From Thelephora terrestris (lineage: Eukaryota > Basidiomycota > Agaricomycetes > Thelephorales > Thelephoraceae), in the NCBI GenBank assembly GCA_015956445.1, contig WIUZ02000010.1:1-64000 (forward strand): 64,000 nt of DNA. Reading direction: 5' to 3'. Positions 11,373 to 22,826 of the stretch are shown here, one piece after another. The notes beneath the pieces were generated by a model that searched no databases, was not told the DNA's origin, and was given only the letters and a program-made list of their open reading frames with translations. Each line of letters opens with the position of its first letter. Positions within the stretch are counted from its first letter, which is position 1. A program made the position numbers and the translations under genes.

Positions 11373-11411
11373 GTACACTTCCAGCACACCGTTAAGGCTC
11401 AATTTGAATTT

Positions 11412-11678
11412 TCTCAATTCATCACCCCATTCCACATCCCACTCTGTTCCGTTCATTGAGTACTTGCTTCCACTGCTTGTTCCATCCCCTTTGTTCTCCT
11501 TCTCAGTGCTTCCCCTTTATGACACAGCTCATCCTCACCACTGTCATCACCCCTTCATTGTTTTCCCCCAGTTTATCAACAATCCTTGTTTATTTCCCCT
11601 TTCATTTTCCCCTCTTACTTTTCTTCCCCTAGTTTCACCTTTTTGTTCCCACTTCTCCCTCACAAATTCAACAATTTT
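11412..11678. other. No gene seen; pyrimidine-rich stretch
   Basis: This lies between the broken right arm of FB1 and the helicase relic. It is rich in C and T on the + strand. No feature beyond composition was recognised. Confidence 0.5.
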
Positions 11679-13652
11679 CTATTTCCTACACTGTCTTTTT
11701 GGTGGTTGCATGTCAGCAGGCTCATCATGAGCTTTTTGCTTTAGGGCTGGGATTTTGATCTTGAGAGGTTGTACTTGCTGGACCTCCTCTTCCTCTTCCT
11801 CCATCTCACTGACATCTTTCTCTGTCTCATCTACATCTTGCATCTTGTTTTTCCTCTGTTCTTCTAGTTGTTTGACCACTTGGAGCACAAGGCTGAGCTT
11901 TTCAGGAGAGGTAACCACATGGATCTTTTTGCTCAGCTGCTTTTGAAGAGCCTCTGGAAACAAAGCTGTAGATGGAAGGAGAGTGTCTTCGCCACAGACT
12001 TCCTCCCAGGTGTTTCTAGCCCATGTATTGATTGACTGTAAGGCAGTGGCAGAAAATTGGTGAACTCTAGACTCTGTAGGCTCCATGATTGGCAGGATTG
12101 TGTGATGGTGACAGCAGCAGTTGGCAGGCTGGGAGGAAGGTTCACCAAAATGGTTGCAGAAAATGATTCAAGGGCATGATCCAGGTGAGGTATTGAACCA
12201 ACATCAGAGGGTGGGGCACATCTCCTCCCTTTGCTTCAGTTGGTGATTTCCTGCTTTGTGGATTTCTGCAAGTCCTTAGGAATGTCTTTGACCCGGTGAG
12301 CAGCATAGGTGATTGCATATGCCTGTTTCCCATCCTGGCCTGCCCTCCCAATTTGCTGAACGAGTTTTGAGAATGAGGATGGTAAGCCAAACACAATCAT
12401 GTTCTGTATATCAGGAATATCAACGCCCCAAGTAAAGCAGTCTGTCATTTGACAACTCATGTGGTACCCAAGCAAAAGCTTTCCATCACCATTGTTTGAC
12501 CTGGCTTTGAAAGAAGGGAGTGGTACGGCAAGATAATCTTTCCATCCTCCTGTAAGGGCTGTGGGAGGAGGCCACAGAGGATGTTGTGAACATGGTGACC
12601 AAGCTCGATTGTTTCGCAGAAGATGAGAGTCTTTGTTATATTGTGTGGAGCCATAGCAGAAGTTGGGATGGGCCAGGCAAGGTCAAGAAATGAGGTACCA
12701 GAGACTGGGTGCTGGAGAATGTTGGGGATGTAGCATATGTGGGGATTGTTGATTGGAAGAGTGTACTGGGTGTAGTGACCAGGGTGAAAGCCAAGTGATT
12801 TGGTGACAGCATTAAAACGCTGCCCAGGTGGGAACGTTGCATTGACAGCAACCCAGGGAATATGGATTGGAATACATGAGCAGAGGAGGCCAATTGACTT
12901 GTAGCATGGCCGGAAGTCAGCCCTCTGCTCATCAACCAGGTTACACTCGCCAACAAAGACAAGGCTGAGGCGCTGTTGAAATGAACTGTTAGTGAGAACC
13001 TTGTTGAACCCTGGTGTCAACAGCATCTCTGGAGACACAACCACAAGGGCCCACTTCGACTCCAACACTTCCTAAAATACATGTCATGATGGTGTCTCAG
13101 AAGCAGCTTCACAAAGTGAGTCCTCATTGATTGCAATGCCAGGGATTCCTTTCAATGTAGAGGAATGTGCCTGGAATATCTGTCAGTAAGTAAGATCAAG
13201 AGGAATGCACATATGGAATACACGTGGTCCTCGCCCAGGGCCTTTGTTGGTGCAACACTCAGTCCAATTGCCTTGCCATCCACTTCTTATCTTGCAAATA
13301 AAGAAACAGTAAAAGTGTTGACTTCCCTCACCCAGTGCCTGCCATCAATAGAACATTGTTGCCATCGAGAATTTTCTTGGTTAGGTCAGCCTGCCAGGGT
13401 TGGAGTTGGCCATAGCCCAGTTTTTGTGCAAGTGTGGGGATGATATGGTCCAGTGGGGTGGCATGGTAGGGAACAGGTTGTTGTGGTTGGATAAGAGTGG
13501 ATAAGATGATGGATTAATTGGAAGGTAGGATACTTGTGCGGATATGCCATAGGCATGAGTACAAGATCATGAAAAGTCGTGGGATGGGGTGGGCGCCAGT
13601 GAAAGGCACTTGAGAAGTGGGCTTGTCCTCCCCTGATCCAGGCAAGTGCCAC
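11679..13652 (-). pseudogene. Decayed RecQ-like superfamily 2 helicase
   Basis: Read on the minus strand, helicase motifs appear in order but in different frames. A P-loop region near 13330-13370 reads MAGTG, then an in-frame stop, then GKS. The DExH position (about 12960) reads VGECNLVDEQ rather than DECH. The C-terminal helicase lobe near 12300-12450 reads TWGVDIPDIQNMIVFGLP then VQQIGRAGQDG, which is the RecQ-type motif V/VI region. A Glu-rich tail ends at 11679. The frame breaks and changed motifs indicate a dead gene. Multi-copy RecQ-like helicases are common in basidiomycete repeats and subtelomeres. Whether this one belonged to a transposon or to the host cannot be told here. Confidence 0.75.
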
Positions 13653-15526
13653 TTGTTTCTATATTTGGCTGTAAACTACTCTCACGGTTTGAAGTCCACC
13701 GCAGATATCACAATGTCACATCCGTATATCACCAAATGACAGCCTCCAGCCAGTGGGTCGAGGTCAGGACAAGCCTAGATAAGGCCTGGCAACCATGTGG
13801 GAGAGAGAAGGAAGGAGTGGATGGCGGAGGTGGGAAGACAGAAGTGCCAAGAGAGGGAGCTTCTGAGTCTCGACCTTGCAATAGAACTATCTTGCCATCC
13901 CTGTTTTGCATCAGCATCATGTTGGGGTGCCGAGTCCCAATATCATCCAAAGGTAAACAAAGATTTTGGGCCTATCCTACAGAAAACGGCCAATCAAAAT
14001 GACACGCACTATAATATGGACTTTGACTTCATTTTACAACTTTTGATCATCGCTCCCAAGGGGACATACATTGTTGACTGTTTTTTACTTCTTTTACTTC
14101 TTTTTTTTAGATGCTAGTTTATTGTGCAGGGGCAATGAAGCCTATGGTACACATAACGTACTGTGAGTTTGGGGATAGGTGGTGTGAGATAAGGTGGAGA
14201 GGTATTAATCGGTGCTTTTTGAGGGGGGTTTCGGCCGCCCACTCGGGATGTGGTGATGAGCCCCTCCGGCACTTCCCTCCTCTTTTCCCTGTGTCCCTAT
14301 CCGTTCTATCCTTTACCTCCCTGTCCTTTGCATTTTTGCGTCTTGTGTGTGAGAGTGGGTCAGACATACAACGGTTTTTTACTTTGTTACCATCAATCTT
14401 TTGCATCTTTGACCAGCATGTTGATTCATTCAACGTTAATGCAGGTTCAGGTTCAGATCTTGCTTCTCCTGATGTTCAGGGTGCAGACAGCGGACGTCAC
14501 AGAATTGGTCGCTGCCCAAACAATGTGCTGCTCATTCAACCCCACAACAATAAATATGTCTCAACAAGAAAGAACGAGTTCCAGGTAGACCGCACGTACC
14601 CCGTAGAGACACGTGCACAAGTTCTTTGGTGCTAGGCTGCTCCTAGTGCTCCGCATTGGAAGCATCGACTGATTGTGGGAGAGGCTGATCCGAGACTAGG
14701 GCATCCTTCGGGCTGGGTTTGATGGGTTCGGGACGAGGTCTAAGGAACAGGAAGTAGAATCAGTGGGACCGGGCGTCCGGGTGGGGTCGAAACTCCCACG
14801 GGACCGGTCGAACACGATGCCGCGCCAGGGAAGGAATGATGGTCTTACCCCCTTGTCGCCCGCGAAATGGACTTGGAACATCCCAGGGCGCTGTTAATAC
14901 AGTCCCTGGCGGAAAGCGCCAGACGGCCTCTTGTATCCGGCGGTGATTTGCAGGCCAACATCAACATCGGGCGGTGGATTTTCGGCAAGTACGCGCCACG
15001 GAATTGTGAGGCCTGCAAAAATTGCTCCTCAAGTTGTGTTGGTCGCGAAAAATCACCAGAGAATTCAAGTTTACACGAGTAGGGCTTCCCGACCACGAGT
15101 GGGAGAGCGCGTACCGACCCCGCGCGACTGGGAGGAAACATCATCAGCCGCCCGCCAAGCTGATCGGCGCTTTTGGGCATCAATTTTGGTCGTGGTGGGA
15201 AAAAAACCGCTTTGATATTCTCAATTCGCCTGCGAAAATCCGCACGATGCTTTGCTGATACTAAGCTACGGGGGTCTCTAGGTATCCGGACGATTGGTGG
15301 TGTTAAGTTGAGTTTTAGGTGTGAAAGGTGGTTTCACTGTGTGTTCGCTCGTCTCTCTTATTGAGGCTAGTTGTGTATTGTGGCATTAGAGCACATGGGG
15401 AAATTTAAAATTCAAAAGCCTAAAAATGTTACGCCAAAGTTTCGGTACAGGTTTAACAAATAAAAAAGAATCAAGTTATAGAGAACGAAGCTGAATCGAG
15501 GCAAAATTACGGAGCGCATATTCTTT
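13653..15526. other. Long stretch without a recognisable gene
   Basis: Only short overlapping open frames on both strands were found, without splice-compatible exons or known motifs. Composition changes from the AT-rich helicase flank to more GC-rich sequence near 14.6 kb. The region may contain decayed repeats. Confidence 0.5.
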
Positions 15527-16822
15527 CTAACAAACCCGGACCGCAGACTCGTCCGAGATGGGGGAATTGGCGAGAGCCACAGACTTCGGGGCCCTGAGGG
15601 GCGCCAATTCTACGATCCTCGTTTCCTTGATTTCCAATCCCTTCTTCCCGAAGTAGCGTTCAGAATCGAACGACCAGTGAAGACTGCCGACGATCCAGTC
15701 TGCCAGACCCTGGACGTAAACTTGGACCTGTTCATCGATTTCAGGGCCCCAGGATGGAAGGCGGGCCCTGTCTTCGACGAAGCGGTCGATGGATTTCTGA
15801 CACAGAGACCCGACGAAGTCCACCGCTTCCTGAAGTGACATCCCGTGGTGATACATCATGATCACGATCATATTGTGTGTGTCGCCTTTGGCCTGTTCAC
15901 GATTGTACGAGAAGATATCCTAGAAAATGATGGGAGTGAGGGTCGGAGGAAGTCACTATCGCAATCTCGAGAGAGTACACACGTTCGACCAAGTAACCAA
16001 ATCATTCGTCGCTTCGCTCAAGCTCTGGAGGATAGGATGTTCCATGACCTCGTCGGATATATCCAAGCCGTTCGCGTATTCGACCAATGCCCAGCAAGGC
16101 TTGCAACCTGAAGTATCCCTTCGCATGATAATGTAGTCCTCGAGGTCGGGGATAATGCCTGCAGCTCTGTCATGAGCTTGGATTGTGACGGCCTTGAAGA
16201 AGAGGTCCATGGTCCCCACAAATCGCTTCTGGGATCCCTGAGAGCCTTCAGCTATGAAGCGAGTCCAGTAGCTACAATGAGGAATGAGCGACCAAACGCC
16301 TTGACCGGTAGGCAAGGGGAACATACCTTTTTGTCAGTTTCCCGACATGAGTTTGGGGATTGTATGTATCGGGGTGAAGGTAGGTGGTCATGACCTCATC
16401 CCCGATAGTGATGGTGCCGTCGTCGTCCATATCGTCCGAAATGTCGTCGAGGTGGAAGAGCCAGTTCATAAAGTCACAACACACCCTCAACTTGTGGAGG
16501 GGCGCCAACGGATAGCACGCGCAAGTAAGCTCTAGAAACACAACAAGGGTGAGAACATGATACGTATGCGTGGCGGATTAGGAAACGAACCTCCAGCTTT
16601 AAGGCCGTGTAAGGAATTCAACGTTTTCTCATTGCGAGAGATGTTGCTTCCATTGATCATCCACGCCTTGCACTCCCAGACAGCACGAGGCAATTCCTCA
16701 TGCAGACGAAGGTTGAACGTGCAGTGAGAAACAAGGTCTGGCATCACGAATGCCTGTGGGCGGGCCGTGGAGTAGACTGAGGGGAGAGACACCTTTGGGG
16801 GAGCGACAGGGATGAAAGACAT
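15527..16822 (-). CDS. Sesquiterpene synthase (terpene cyclase, class I)
   Basis: Model: complement(join(15527..15919, 15983..16271, 16327..16531, 16591..16822)), 372 aa, introns 55-63 nt, all in phase. Class I terpene synthases ionise farnesyl diphosphate with Mg2+ and cyclise it in the cytosol. The Asp-rich metal motif is in FHLDDISDDMD (exon 2). The second metal site NDIFSYNRE fits the NSE consensus and is split by intron 3. The phosphate-sensing block RRDTSGCKPCWAL precedes it, and the late Arg-Tyr pair is in SERYFG. All are typical of basidiomycete sesquiterpene synthases, and the usual length is about 340-370 aa. The ATG at 16822 was chosen because it follows a TATA box by about 90 bp and starts a typical MSFIP N-terminus. 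No P450 or other pathway gene lies nearby. The product cannot be predicted. Confidence 0.93.
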
Positions 16823-16909
16823 GGTTCTGGAGTGAAGAGTTGGTAGTTGAAAAGTTGAGAGGGAAGACGAACTGCTCCGGGCTGAGAGATGTGGCAAAAA
16901 CGGAAGGGC

Positions 16910-16916
16910 TTTTATA
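16910..16916 (-). promoter_or_regulatory. TATA box of the sesquiterpene synthase
   Basis: TATAAAA on the minus strand, about 90 bp upstream of the ATG at 16822, at a normal fungal distance. Confidence 0.7.
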
Positions 16917-16949
16917 CCCCTTCCCTGGGTAAGGGTAGTTTTACGCACT

Positions 16950-18776
16950 TGTAATATCAGGTAAGGCTGTGAGAAGGGTGCCGAACAGATGTAATATCAA
17001 CAATTCAAGTCGAGATGGCGAGATCTTCTGTGGCGTAATCCGCTGTGAGTTCACAGAGCTAACCATCTTGCTCAGCGCCAAAAATGCGAGCTGACATCAT
17101 CAGGAAACAAAAAGCGGCCTGGCAGCTCCTAGTCCTAGCACACTAGGTTTTGCGAGGAAGTCTCACGGCATGAAGCCAGGTGGTTGCATCGCTCGCCCCA
17201 GAGATCCGGCGTTCGCGGTACAGATCTTGCCCTAGATGCGAACCGTCAAGCACGCATGTAGGCGCCTGCTAGCTATGTTATCAAGAATATGCAGGGTGAC
17301 CTCCCGGAACAACGCAGATCAATTCACCCGGATTAGGCGCCAGAACGAATTCAACCCGCATACTTCGAAGCACGAGGCCAGCATAGGATGTCCTATGCAT
17401 TCGACCATGGTGCCAGAGCCTGCTAAGCTGTCCACTGGACATAGCGGGAGGAGTCTGTGAACCCTGAGGCCTTTGAAACGTCCTGAACATACTGGGGATC
17501 GGCTCCTTCGGTAAGGTTCCACCCCGACCGCGTGTTAGCGTCGATGAACAGACTAGCGGCAATGCCTACCGTTTTCAACCCTGAATGCTGCTCCGCGGGC
17601 TGAAAATTGCGGAAGGGCGGGGACCAGACGCGGGGCCTCAACCCAGAAACGCCATCGAAGTGAATGAACTAGTCGTAGCCAGCCCTGATATGGTTTCCAT
17701 ACCAGATTTCGGGAAGGTTTTACGGCCTATGGTAGAGCAAATAGCAACAAGGGGTGGTTCCGCCTCCATCCGTGCCTGGAAGAATGTCCGAATAGAACAA
17801 TAGAGATTGTCCTAGAACTTCCAGCCCTACTATGTCTTCACGTGGGGAACCAAAAGATTGACGCGAAGGTAGAGACTATCCCCCAAAAGCCATTGAGAGG
17901 CAGTTCCGGTCAGTATGGGTCTCCGAACCAGATAGAGGTTCCGGAGGAAGTCGAAACGGAGAAGTCCGGCCTTCCGCAGTAACCTAGGACGGTCCCGCAC
18001 ATCCCCCGAGGATCGCGGTCTTTGGCCTTGAGCTTCGGGATCACGAGGAATTATCGATGTCGTCCAGCGTTCAAAGCTCAGCTGCCCCACTCGCACTGAA
18101 CTTGCTTATATCAGCCTTGGTGCTAATGCCCTATACCTCCAGCGGTCGGAATGCTGTCACCTCTTTGAATGATCTTTATCCAACGCCTCGTGGTGGAACC
18201 GATCTCACACGCTTTACCCTTGCCGTCGACCTCAGATATCAAGCTTCACACCAGTGGGGCTGACGACTGCAGGTGGCGCTGAAGCTCGCTAGCCAGGCGG
18301 CAAGACCAACCGTGTCAAGTATTTAGGAGGAAAAGCGCCCCGTGGATGGTTTATTTTAAAGTTTTGCGTTTCATGAAATCCAGATTGATGGACGACACAC
18401 TCCCGCCAGCGTGGTCCATCGCCAAGAAGGGTTGTATAACCTTGTTTTTTCCCGCCTGTTCCGGTATTGTCGAACGCTAGGCTCGTGCGGTCGGGATTGC
18501 CTTCTCCATTCTTGCCCATTCACGCAAGCTCCCGCCCGTGGGACTGACATTCACACCTCTAGATCAATATTGGCTTGCCATCCACAAACACAAAGCTGCT
18601 TTTGTTCGCAAAGAAACATGTTTCATGGTACACTACAGAGGGTATTTCATACAGTAGGTTGGGAGCAGACCACCCCCCGATTTATTGAAGGTACAAGTAC
18701 AAGGTGAGAGGCGGCGTCATAGTTAGCACGAATTCTGCGTGATCGGATTGCTTCGACATCAATGCAGGGACATCAT
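16950..18776. other. No intact gene; possible decayed enzyme gene on the minus strand
   Basis: Minus-strand frames between about 17300 and 18100 contain protein-like fragments, for example QWLLGDSLYLRVNLLVP near 17850 and a block with FIDANTRSGWNLTEG near 17500. Stops and frame changes separate them. The first faintly recalls a glycoside hydrolase family 31 barrel end, but the match is too weak to name. Nothing else was recognised. Confidence 0.3.
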
Positions 18777-19690
18777 TTAGTATCCCCCAGTCTAACAGTG
18801 GTCAGCTGAGCAAGCGAAGTCGGAACGCGAGATTTGGCATACCTTATGCTGTTGACCTCGCTCGTACATTGCAGCGTTGCCAGTGGCCTTTCCGACCAGC
18901 TTCTCGGCAGCGCCTGAAGGAAACGCCGAAGGTTTAATCGTATCTTCAAGGAGACAGAAGATAGTGAACTTACCCATCACGCGTTCTGGCATGGGAGGCT
19001 TCCCACCAAAGTTGCCATCTCCACGGATTTCCTGGTCGTCAGGTCTTGGTCCGGGACCAGCACCAGTGAACGCCCCATCATTTCCGGCGTCGAATCTCTG
19101 CTGAGGGTCGCCAACAACCTGTTCCCTGTGACCACCGTGGCGCGGGTCCCGACCGCCACCGCCGTAAGGCACATTATCACCAGCTTTCTGTCCCTGACCG
19201 TGGTGGAAATGGTGACCGTATTCTTGTCCTCCACCCGGACCGGAGGTGCGGGTCTGGTCGTCGAGCCTGCCGCGAGCGGGGTCTTGGCGATCGTAATCGG
19301 GGTCGGCAGACTGGTCATTTGCTTGAGAGGGGTTGTCACCTTGTCGGCTGTCGGGATATGGAGAGCGGGTGTCGGGGTCAACTGGAAAAAAAAAAAAAGC
19401 GCGGTCAGAACTGCGCCGGGATGTCCGCGAAGGTAGGGTATGGACGCGCACATTGTGCTTGGCCTTGGGTGGGGCCACGGCCTTCACCACGGATGTCGGA
19501 GGCGGCGAGATCTCCGCGGTTAGAATCAGCGTCAACTAGGAAACAAGAGCAGGTTTAGAGTCAGTGTTAGGCAGACACTTGGAGGATGCGTACATTGTCC
19601 TTGGTCTTGTCCTTGAGCGGGACCTTGACCTTGACTGTTAGGGTCGAAGGCGATGTTGTCAGAGTTATTGTCGTTGTATCGGTCAGTCAT
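18777..19690 (-). CDS. CsbD-like, Gly/Gln-rich hydrophilic protein with duplicated exons
   Basis: Model: complement(join(18777..18791, 18843..18913, 18974..19381, 19452..19535, 19594..19690)), 224 aa, all phases closing. The body is hydrophilic and rich in Gly, Gln, Asp and His. The C-terminus carries AAEKLVGKATGNAAMYERGQ, the short helical pattern of CsbD-like fungal stress proteins, and ends TGGY. Exons 2 and 3 begin with the same split codon (T|TT GAC) and repeat an FDxD...Q unit also present in exon 1. Intron 2 has a run of 13 T before its CAG. A TATA box lies about 54 bp upstream. Many fungi carry such small proteins of unknown mechanism, often stress-linked. A stress role is inference from the family. 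Confidence 0.8.
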
Positions 19691-19743
19691 GGTTTTAACA
19701 AGTGATGTTAGAGGGTGAGGGGCGAATGGAACGGCTCAGAGAA

Positions 19744-19751
19744 TTTATATA
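19744..19751 (-). promoter_or_regulatory. TATA box of the CsbD-like gene
   Basis: TATATAAA on the minus strand, about 54 bp upstream of the ATG at 19690. Confidence 0.65.
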
Positions 19752-20375
19752 GAAAGACTCTGGTCTAAACCGCATGACATCAATGGAGCGACACGGGACT
19801 CAGGGGTCATAGTGGAGGAAATGCCCCCCCATGACGCACCCGTCCTGCTATCTGAAAAAAAATCTTCAGATGACGTTGCCACGGCATCAGCGTGTTCAGT
19901 GTCACAAGTCCAGTGGGCGGCGACTCCTAGGCTGAGGCGACCGAGAGAATGGATGGCCATAAGTATGACGCGGAGTGGAGTGGGTTCAATCATCATTTGC
20001 GGAGAAACCAAACGAGGAGGTGCACCACATCCACCATGTCAAGTGGAGGACTCCAGCGAGCAGGGCGGAAATAGTACTGAGGGTGGTTCTGGTGTCTCTA
20101 GCCTCAATTCTCGCAGCAGTGGAGGCCAACCAGATTATCGTGGCGTCATAATCGCCCACGCCCAGTGCTGTGAGGTCAGAGTTCTATTTGGAATCTGCCG
20201 CATGGTCACTCTAAGCGCTCGCACGGTAGCCGATAAGCGACCCGTTCAGCTCGAGAGTTATAGCCGCGTTCCATGCGACTTCAAACTCTCCTACCCTTCT
20301 GGCGCAGCGGGGCCACCACCACGCCCTGTGCATGTGCCTTTCGTAGTTCGGAGCCATGGAAGACATGCCGCATCG
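19752..20375. other. No gene recognised
   Basis: Only short frames lacking splice-compatible neighbours or known motifs were found between the CsbD-like promoter and the PARP-like relic. Confidence 0.5.
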
Positions 20376-20955
20376 TTAGCTGTCATAAATAAGGCCATGA
20401 ATCACATGGGGTAACCGAGACGTCCGCATTGCGTCCACACCGGGCCCACAATTCGGATATTCCACATCATGAATTTTGTCCTTGGGAATCATACTTCCGT
20501 CAATGACTTGCGGACAGTGAAAAGAGAAAGAGGTGGACGGAGATGTTGGCGATACTGAACCAAACAGGCTGGGGCTGCAGCTGCCATTTTTAACCTGGGA
20601 ACAGCGGGGGTCAACATAGTTGTGAGGATTGATGAGCACCCCTACGGATATCGAAGAGATGGACCGGGTGTAGAGTCCAGTTCCAGATCTACCCCCGCCT
20701 CTCATCCTCTCTTATCCGAGTGGGAAATGTCGAACGAGGCCCTGGAGATGCAGTATCGCAAATGACTCGAAGATCCGGGTGACGGGTGGAGTGTCCCCAA
20801 CTTCTAGCACCGTGGTAGTTTGACGGAAGGGTGGTGCGGAGGCTCGGAGAGTTCTGGGTGCGACTGCGACGGGTGTCAGAGGAATGCAGCATATTTTTTC
20901 GACAGACGTGAGGAAATTCGGATGCTCGGCGTGTGGTCTTTCGGAAGGCCGTCAA
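20376..20955 (-). pseudogene. Decayed third copy of the PARP-like gene
   Basis: The minus strand aligns with exons 4-5 of the intact copies at 22827-23933 and 24895-26056. It holds a YHGARSWG block where they have WHGTxR. The RASFDISHS segment matches RASFDLTHS of the first intact copy. GTGLYTRSISS matches GHGIYTSSTSS. A TGTTCCCAG acceptor is followed by sequence like the next exon. A stop and frame changes separate the pieces, and the N-terminal zinc-finger exons were not found. It lies about 2 kb downstream of the first intact copy in the same orientation. Confidence 0.72.
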
Positions 20956-21029
20956 GGGCTAAGCGCTAAGCGCCAGACTGTTAGTTGCCTCCCCCCAGCC
21001 GAGAACCGAGAACCTCTGAGGGAACCAGA

Positions 21030-21974
21030 ATGTCCTCTGCGCACTGGAAAGAAGGTGTCCTTCTCAAGTTCGTCAACGTCGTCGCTTACTTCTTCTTCTT
21101 GGAGTCAAACATCTACACCATCGTGTCCCCGGAGCCTATCTACGGGAATATCAAGCAAACGTATTTCACCCCAGCTATTTGGGCCTTCCTCGTCTGGCCC
21201 GTCATCCACTCCCTCCTTCTTGGAACCGTCATCTATCAGTTCACCTCCGCCCACGCGAAGGCGGTCGTAGTCGACGGAATATCATGGGGGTTCCCACTCT
21301 TGACCATCTCCTATGCGATCTTCGTCATTGTTTGGGCCAATCATAATCATACCATCGCCTTCGTCCTTGCTCTCTTTCTTTTCTACATCGCTTGTAATGT
21401 TAGCTGGACCCTCAAGAAGGACCACCCCCCCAAGTCAATGGGCGATCAGCTGTTTGTGCATTTGCCGTTTTCCATGTGGCTTGCGTGGACCGCCGTTATC
21501 GTCTTCTTGACTGCCTTCGAGGCGTTTGGTGTCGATGCAACGAGGGATCGTGATGGAGGCTGGACCGACTTCCTTGTATTCCTTGCCCTGTGAGCCCCAG
21601 TCGATTGTCAATACTACTTCCCACAAGTCACGATTCTCATTTCTTCTGTAGCCTCGTCTTGCAGATTTTTGCAGCTGCCTGCTCGCGCTCCCCCATTGAG
21701 GCTGACCGCCCTGCTGCTTTCGTTATCTCTTGGACAATGTGGGCCATCTTCGATTATCAACGCTCTTCCGCGTAAGTCCAAGCCTCCGTCGTCCCCCGAC
21801 TGAAATCCCAAGCCGACTACAAATCCTTGCAGCTTTATTCACGGGGCTGCCGTCACCTTCTCAACCCTTTCCCTCATTTGGGTTTTCATCGCGGTGGATC
21901 GTTGTTACCGCAGGCTCACCGGTGGCCACACTGTTCTCACTAGTGAGGAGCGTCGTCCCCTCCTGGGTCGGTGA
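21030..21974 (+). CDS. Multi-pass membrane protein, conserved fungal family of unknown function
   Basis: Model: join(21030..21589, 21652..21771, 21833..21974), 273 aa. Six or seven hydrophobic spans cover nearly the whole protein. Features resembling a widespread fungal family include an aromatic FTPAIWAFLVWPVIH block, a loop with DQLFVHLPFSMWLAWT, and FVISWTMWAIFDYQ near the end. The Trp/Pro spacing recalls TspO/MBR-type proteins, but identity is not established. The C-terminus is short and charged (TSEERRPLLGR). The second ATG (21030) was preferred over an in-frame ATG at 20985 because the family starts just before the KEGVLLKFVN segment. Function unknown. Confidence 0.85.
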
Positions 21975-22826
21975 CAAGACCATGGTTGGCAATGACAGTG
22001 GTGATTTCTTCACTGGCAGTAGAGTGATTTTTTTACATTTAATGCTGAAACTGCATGGGGGTGCTCAATCTTTGTTGAGGTGGATGAGGATTTTCCTTCG
22101 ATACAGAAGGCACCGATACGTAACGATGTACTTGTCAACTCATATGATGCTGATTTTTGGCCCTATCTCAGGAAACCTCTCATACAGGTGAGTGTGGGAG
22201 AAGACAAGGGTACGCATATTAGCGATTTTCTCACTTCAGGAATCCGGGGCGGACCCTGTGCTTAATCTTGCCGGAATGAGCATAATGTACGTCGGATGCC
22301 GGGACGAAAATGAAGTATCGACACATGGCCTATGTTTCAACCCATTTGGTAACCTCCGGAGGTTTTCTGAGCACTGGTGAAATCAATTCCACCTTCCTCT
22401 GCGTTGGATATCATCTCCAGTTTTGCCGAAGCTGTGTCAGGAACGTCTGGAGTGCGGTCGTCTTTCGCGGCTCCCATTTGAAGTGCCGGTTCTCAAGACC
22501 GGGGTCCGGATGTTAGCGTTGAAAACTTGCGCAAGTAACCAGTTAACCAGGCCTCTAACCAGGAAATCCTGATGAATGCGTGCCGTACGTATGCACGTCA
22601 CATGTGTCTGATGTGTATTAGATGATAAGGATATCCGTTGCAAATTTGGAAGAATGTTTTAAGAAACTTGTTGCAGTCACGTTGAAGGATGAACTAATGA
22701 AGGAGCTGGCTAGTGCATTACAATCAGAAAAATCGTCATGATCAAGAACGATAGCATGTGGTTGCCAAAATGTCTACAACCCGGATGTCCCCGGCCAGCA
22801 GAGACTCCGCGCCTCTGACTTCGCTC
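21975..22826. other. Intergenic, no gene recognised
   Basis: This is the shared 3' flank of two convergent genes. Only short frames without motifs were found. Confidence 0.55.

Larger units (their letters stand above)
1492..11411. mobile_element. FB1: foldback element with CACTGGGG end, interrupted by E1 and E2
   Basis: The left arm runs from CACTGGGGACAAACCCCAG at 1492 to 2088. The element resumes at 5421-5561 with the central spacer and start of the inverted right arm, and again at 11378-11411. The same order and sequence appear uninterrupted in the intact relative at 8363-9587. E1 (2089-5415) fell into the spacer and E2 (5562-11372) into the right arm; each is bracketed by a 5-bp duplication of FB1 sequence. 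The outer end of the right arm (about 440 bp) is missing after 11411. There is no coding capacity. The CACTG ends suggest mobilisation by a CACTA-like DNA transposase, which is inference. Confidence 0.85.

Noticed and set aside
13653-14640. Upstream exons for the helicase relic
   Set aside because: No frame upstream of the P-loop region shows helicase N-terminal motifs or usable junctions.
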